DNA from: an uncultured Lachnospiraceae bacterium
GTDB lineage: Bacteria; Bacillota_A; Clostridia; Lachnospirales; Lachnospiraceae
Assembly (NCBI GenBank): GCA_946614075.1
Contig: CAMOGO010000112.1
Span: 1-5,185 of the forward strand
Direction: 5' to 3'
DNA: 5,185 nucleotides
The translations under genes were made by a program, and so were the position numbers. This document shows, piece by piece, positions 4,937 to 5,185 of this stretch (position 1 is the stretch's first letter; every line of letters begins with the position of its first letter). The notes below the pieces were generated by a model. It ran no database searches, was not told the DNA's origin, and saw only the letters and a list, made by a program, of their open reading frames with translations.

Positions 4937-5185
4937 ATGAACACTGACCATATCACCGTGAATACACAAAGCAGCATCCGAATCGCGGGGAGCAAGGTCC
5001 TTTACTTTGACCCGTTCCAGATCAGCGAGCCGGCTCATGACGCTGACCTGATTTTTGTCACGCACTCTCACTACGACCATCTCGATCCCGACGCCATCGC
5101 CCAGATCGCAAAGCCTGACACCGTTTTCGTCGCACCGGCCACGATCCAGGCGGAGCTCGCGCCTGCCGCCGGCAGCCGGCAGGTG
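4937..5185 (+). CDS. MBL-fold metal-dependent hydrolase, N-terminal part only
   Basis: The first 83 residues are present before the right edge. They begin MNTDHITVNTQSSIRIAGSK and contain a first beta-strand region (SSIRI), VLYFDPF (21-27), and the metal-binding motif THSHYDHLD (42-50), in which H43, H45, D47 and H48 form the HxHxDH ligand set of the metallo-beta-lactamase fold. The pattern resembles the UlaG-like or lactamase_B_3 group of cytoplasmic Zn/Mn hydrolases, whose substrates vary (lactones, phosphodiesters); no specific reaction can be assigned. No signal peptide is seen. The start is fixed by GAGGAGG (4924-4930), 6 nt before the ATG. It lies downstream of the transporter but 641 bp away, beyond a hairpin and a repeat array, so co-transcription is doubtful. 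Confidence 0.85.
   Translation, partial: MNTDHITVNTQSSIRIAGSKVLYFDPFQISEPAHDADLIFVTHSHYDHLDPDAIAQIAKPDTVFVAPATIQAELAPAAGSRQV

Overview
The window looks like a chromosomal segment of a moderately GC-rich Bacillota bacterium of the Clostridia type, most likely a gut or rumen Lachnospiraceae or Oscillospiraceae relative. This is inferred from the strong AGGAGG-type ribosome binding sites, the sigma-A promoters, a PASTA-less membrane Ser/Thr kinase next to an XRE-type regulator, a GPH-type sugar symporter, and 'GGGGACGGTTCTC' palindromic repeats of a kind I know from many clostridial genomes. No taxon can be fixed from the sequence alone.

Layout. Positions 1-357 (minus strand) hold the N-terminal part of a zinc-ribbon membrane protein that runs off the left edge; it has its own extended -10 promoter. 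Positions 358-603 are non-coding, with a short palindrome and three copies of a 13-nt repeat. Positions 604-1056 (minus) encode a 150-residue helix-turn-helix regulator. Transcribed divergently from it is a GTG-started membrane Ser/Thr kinase at 1129-2232 (plus). Positions 2233-2483 hold a nested REP-like palindrome immediately after the kinase stop, then a good sigma-A promoter and a leader. Positions 2484-4295 (plus) encode a 603-residue GPH/MelB-type cation symporter with an unusual charged C-terminal tail, followed by a second REP-like hairpin. Positions 4353-4936 contain no convincing gene but carry a degenerate array with a period of about 74.5 bp and alternating inverted boxes. Positions 4937-5185 (plus) are the start of an MBL-fold metal-dependent hydrolase cut by the right edge.

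How the parts may work together. The kinase and HTH regulator share a 72-bp divergent intergenic region and are plausibly a signalling pair, with the zinc-ribbon protein beside them; this is inference from position. The transporter appears to be a single-gene transcription unit with its own promoter and a hairpin just after its stop. The most unexplained object is the 4398-4870 array: its repeats fall in different reading frames, so it is not an evolved coding repeat. It could be a multi-site protein-binding array, a transposon end remnant, or tandem RNA hairpins upstream of the hydrolase gene.
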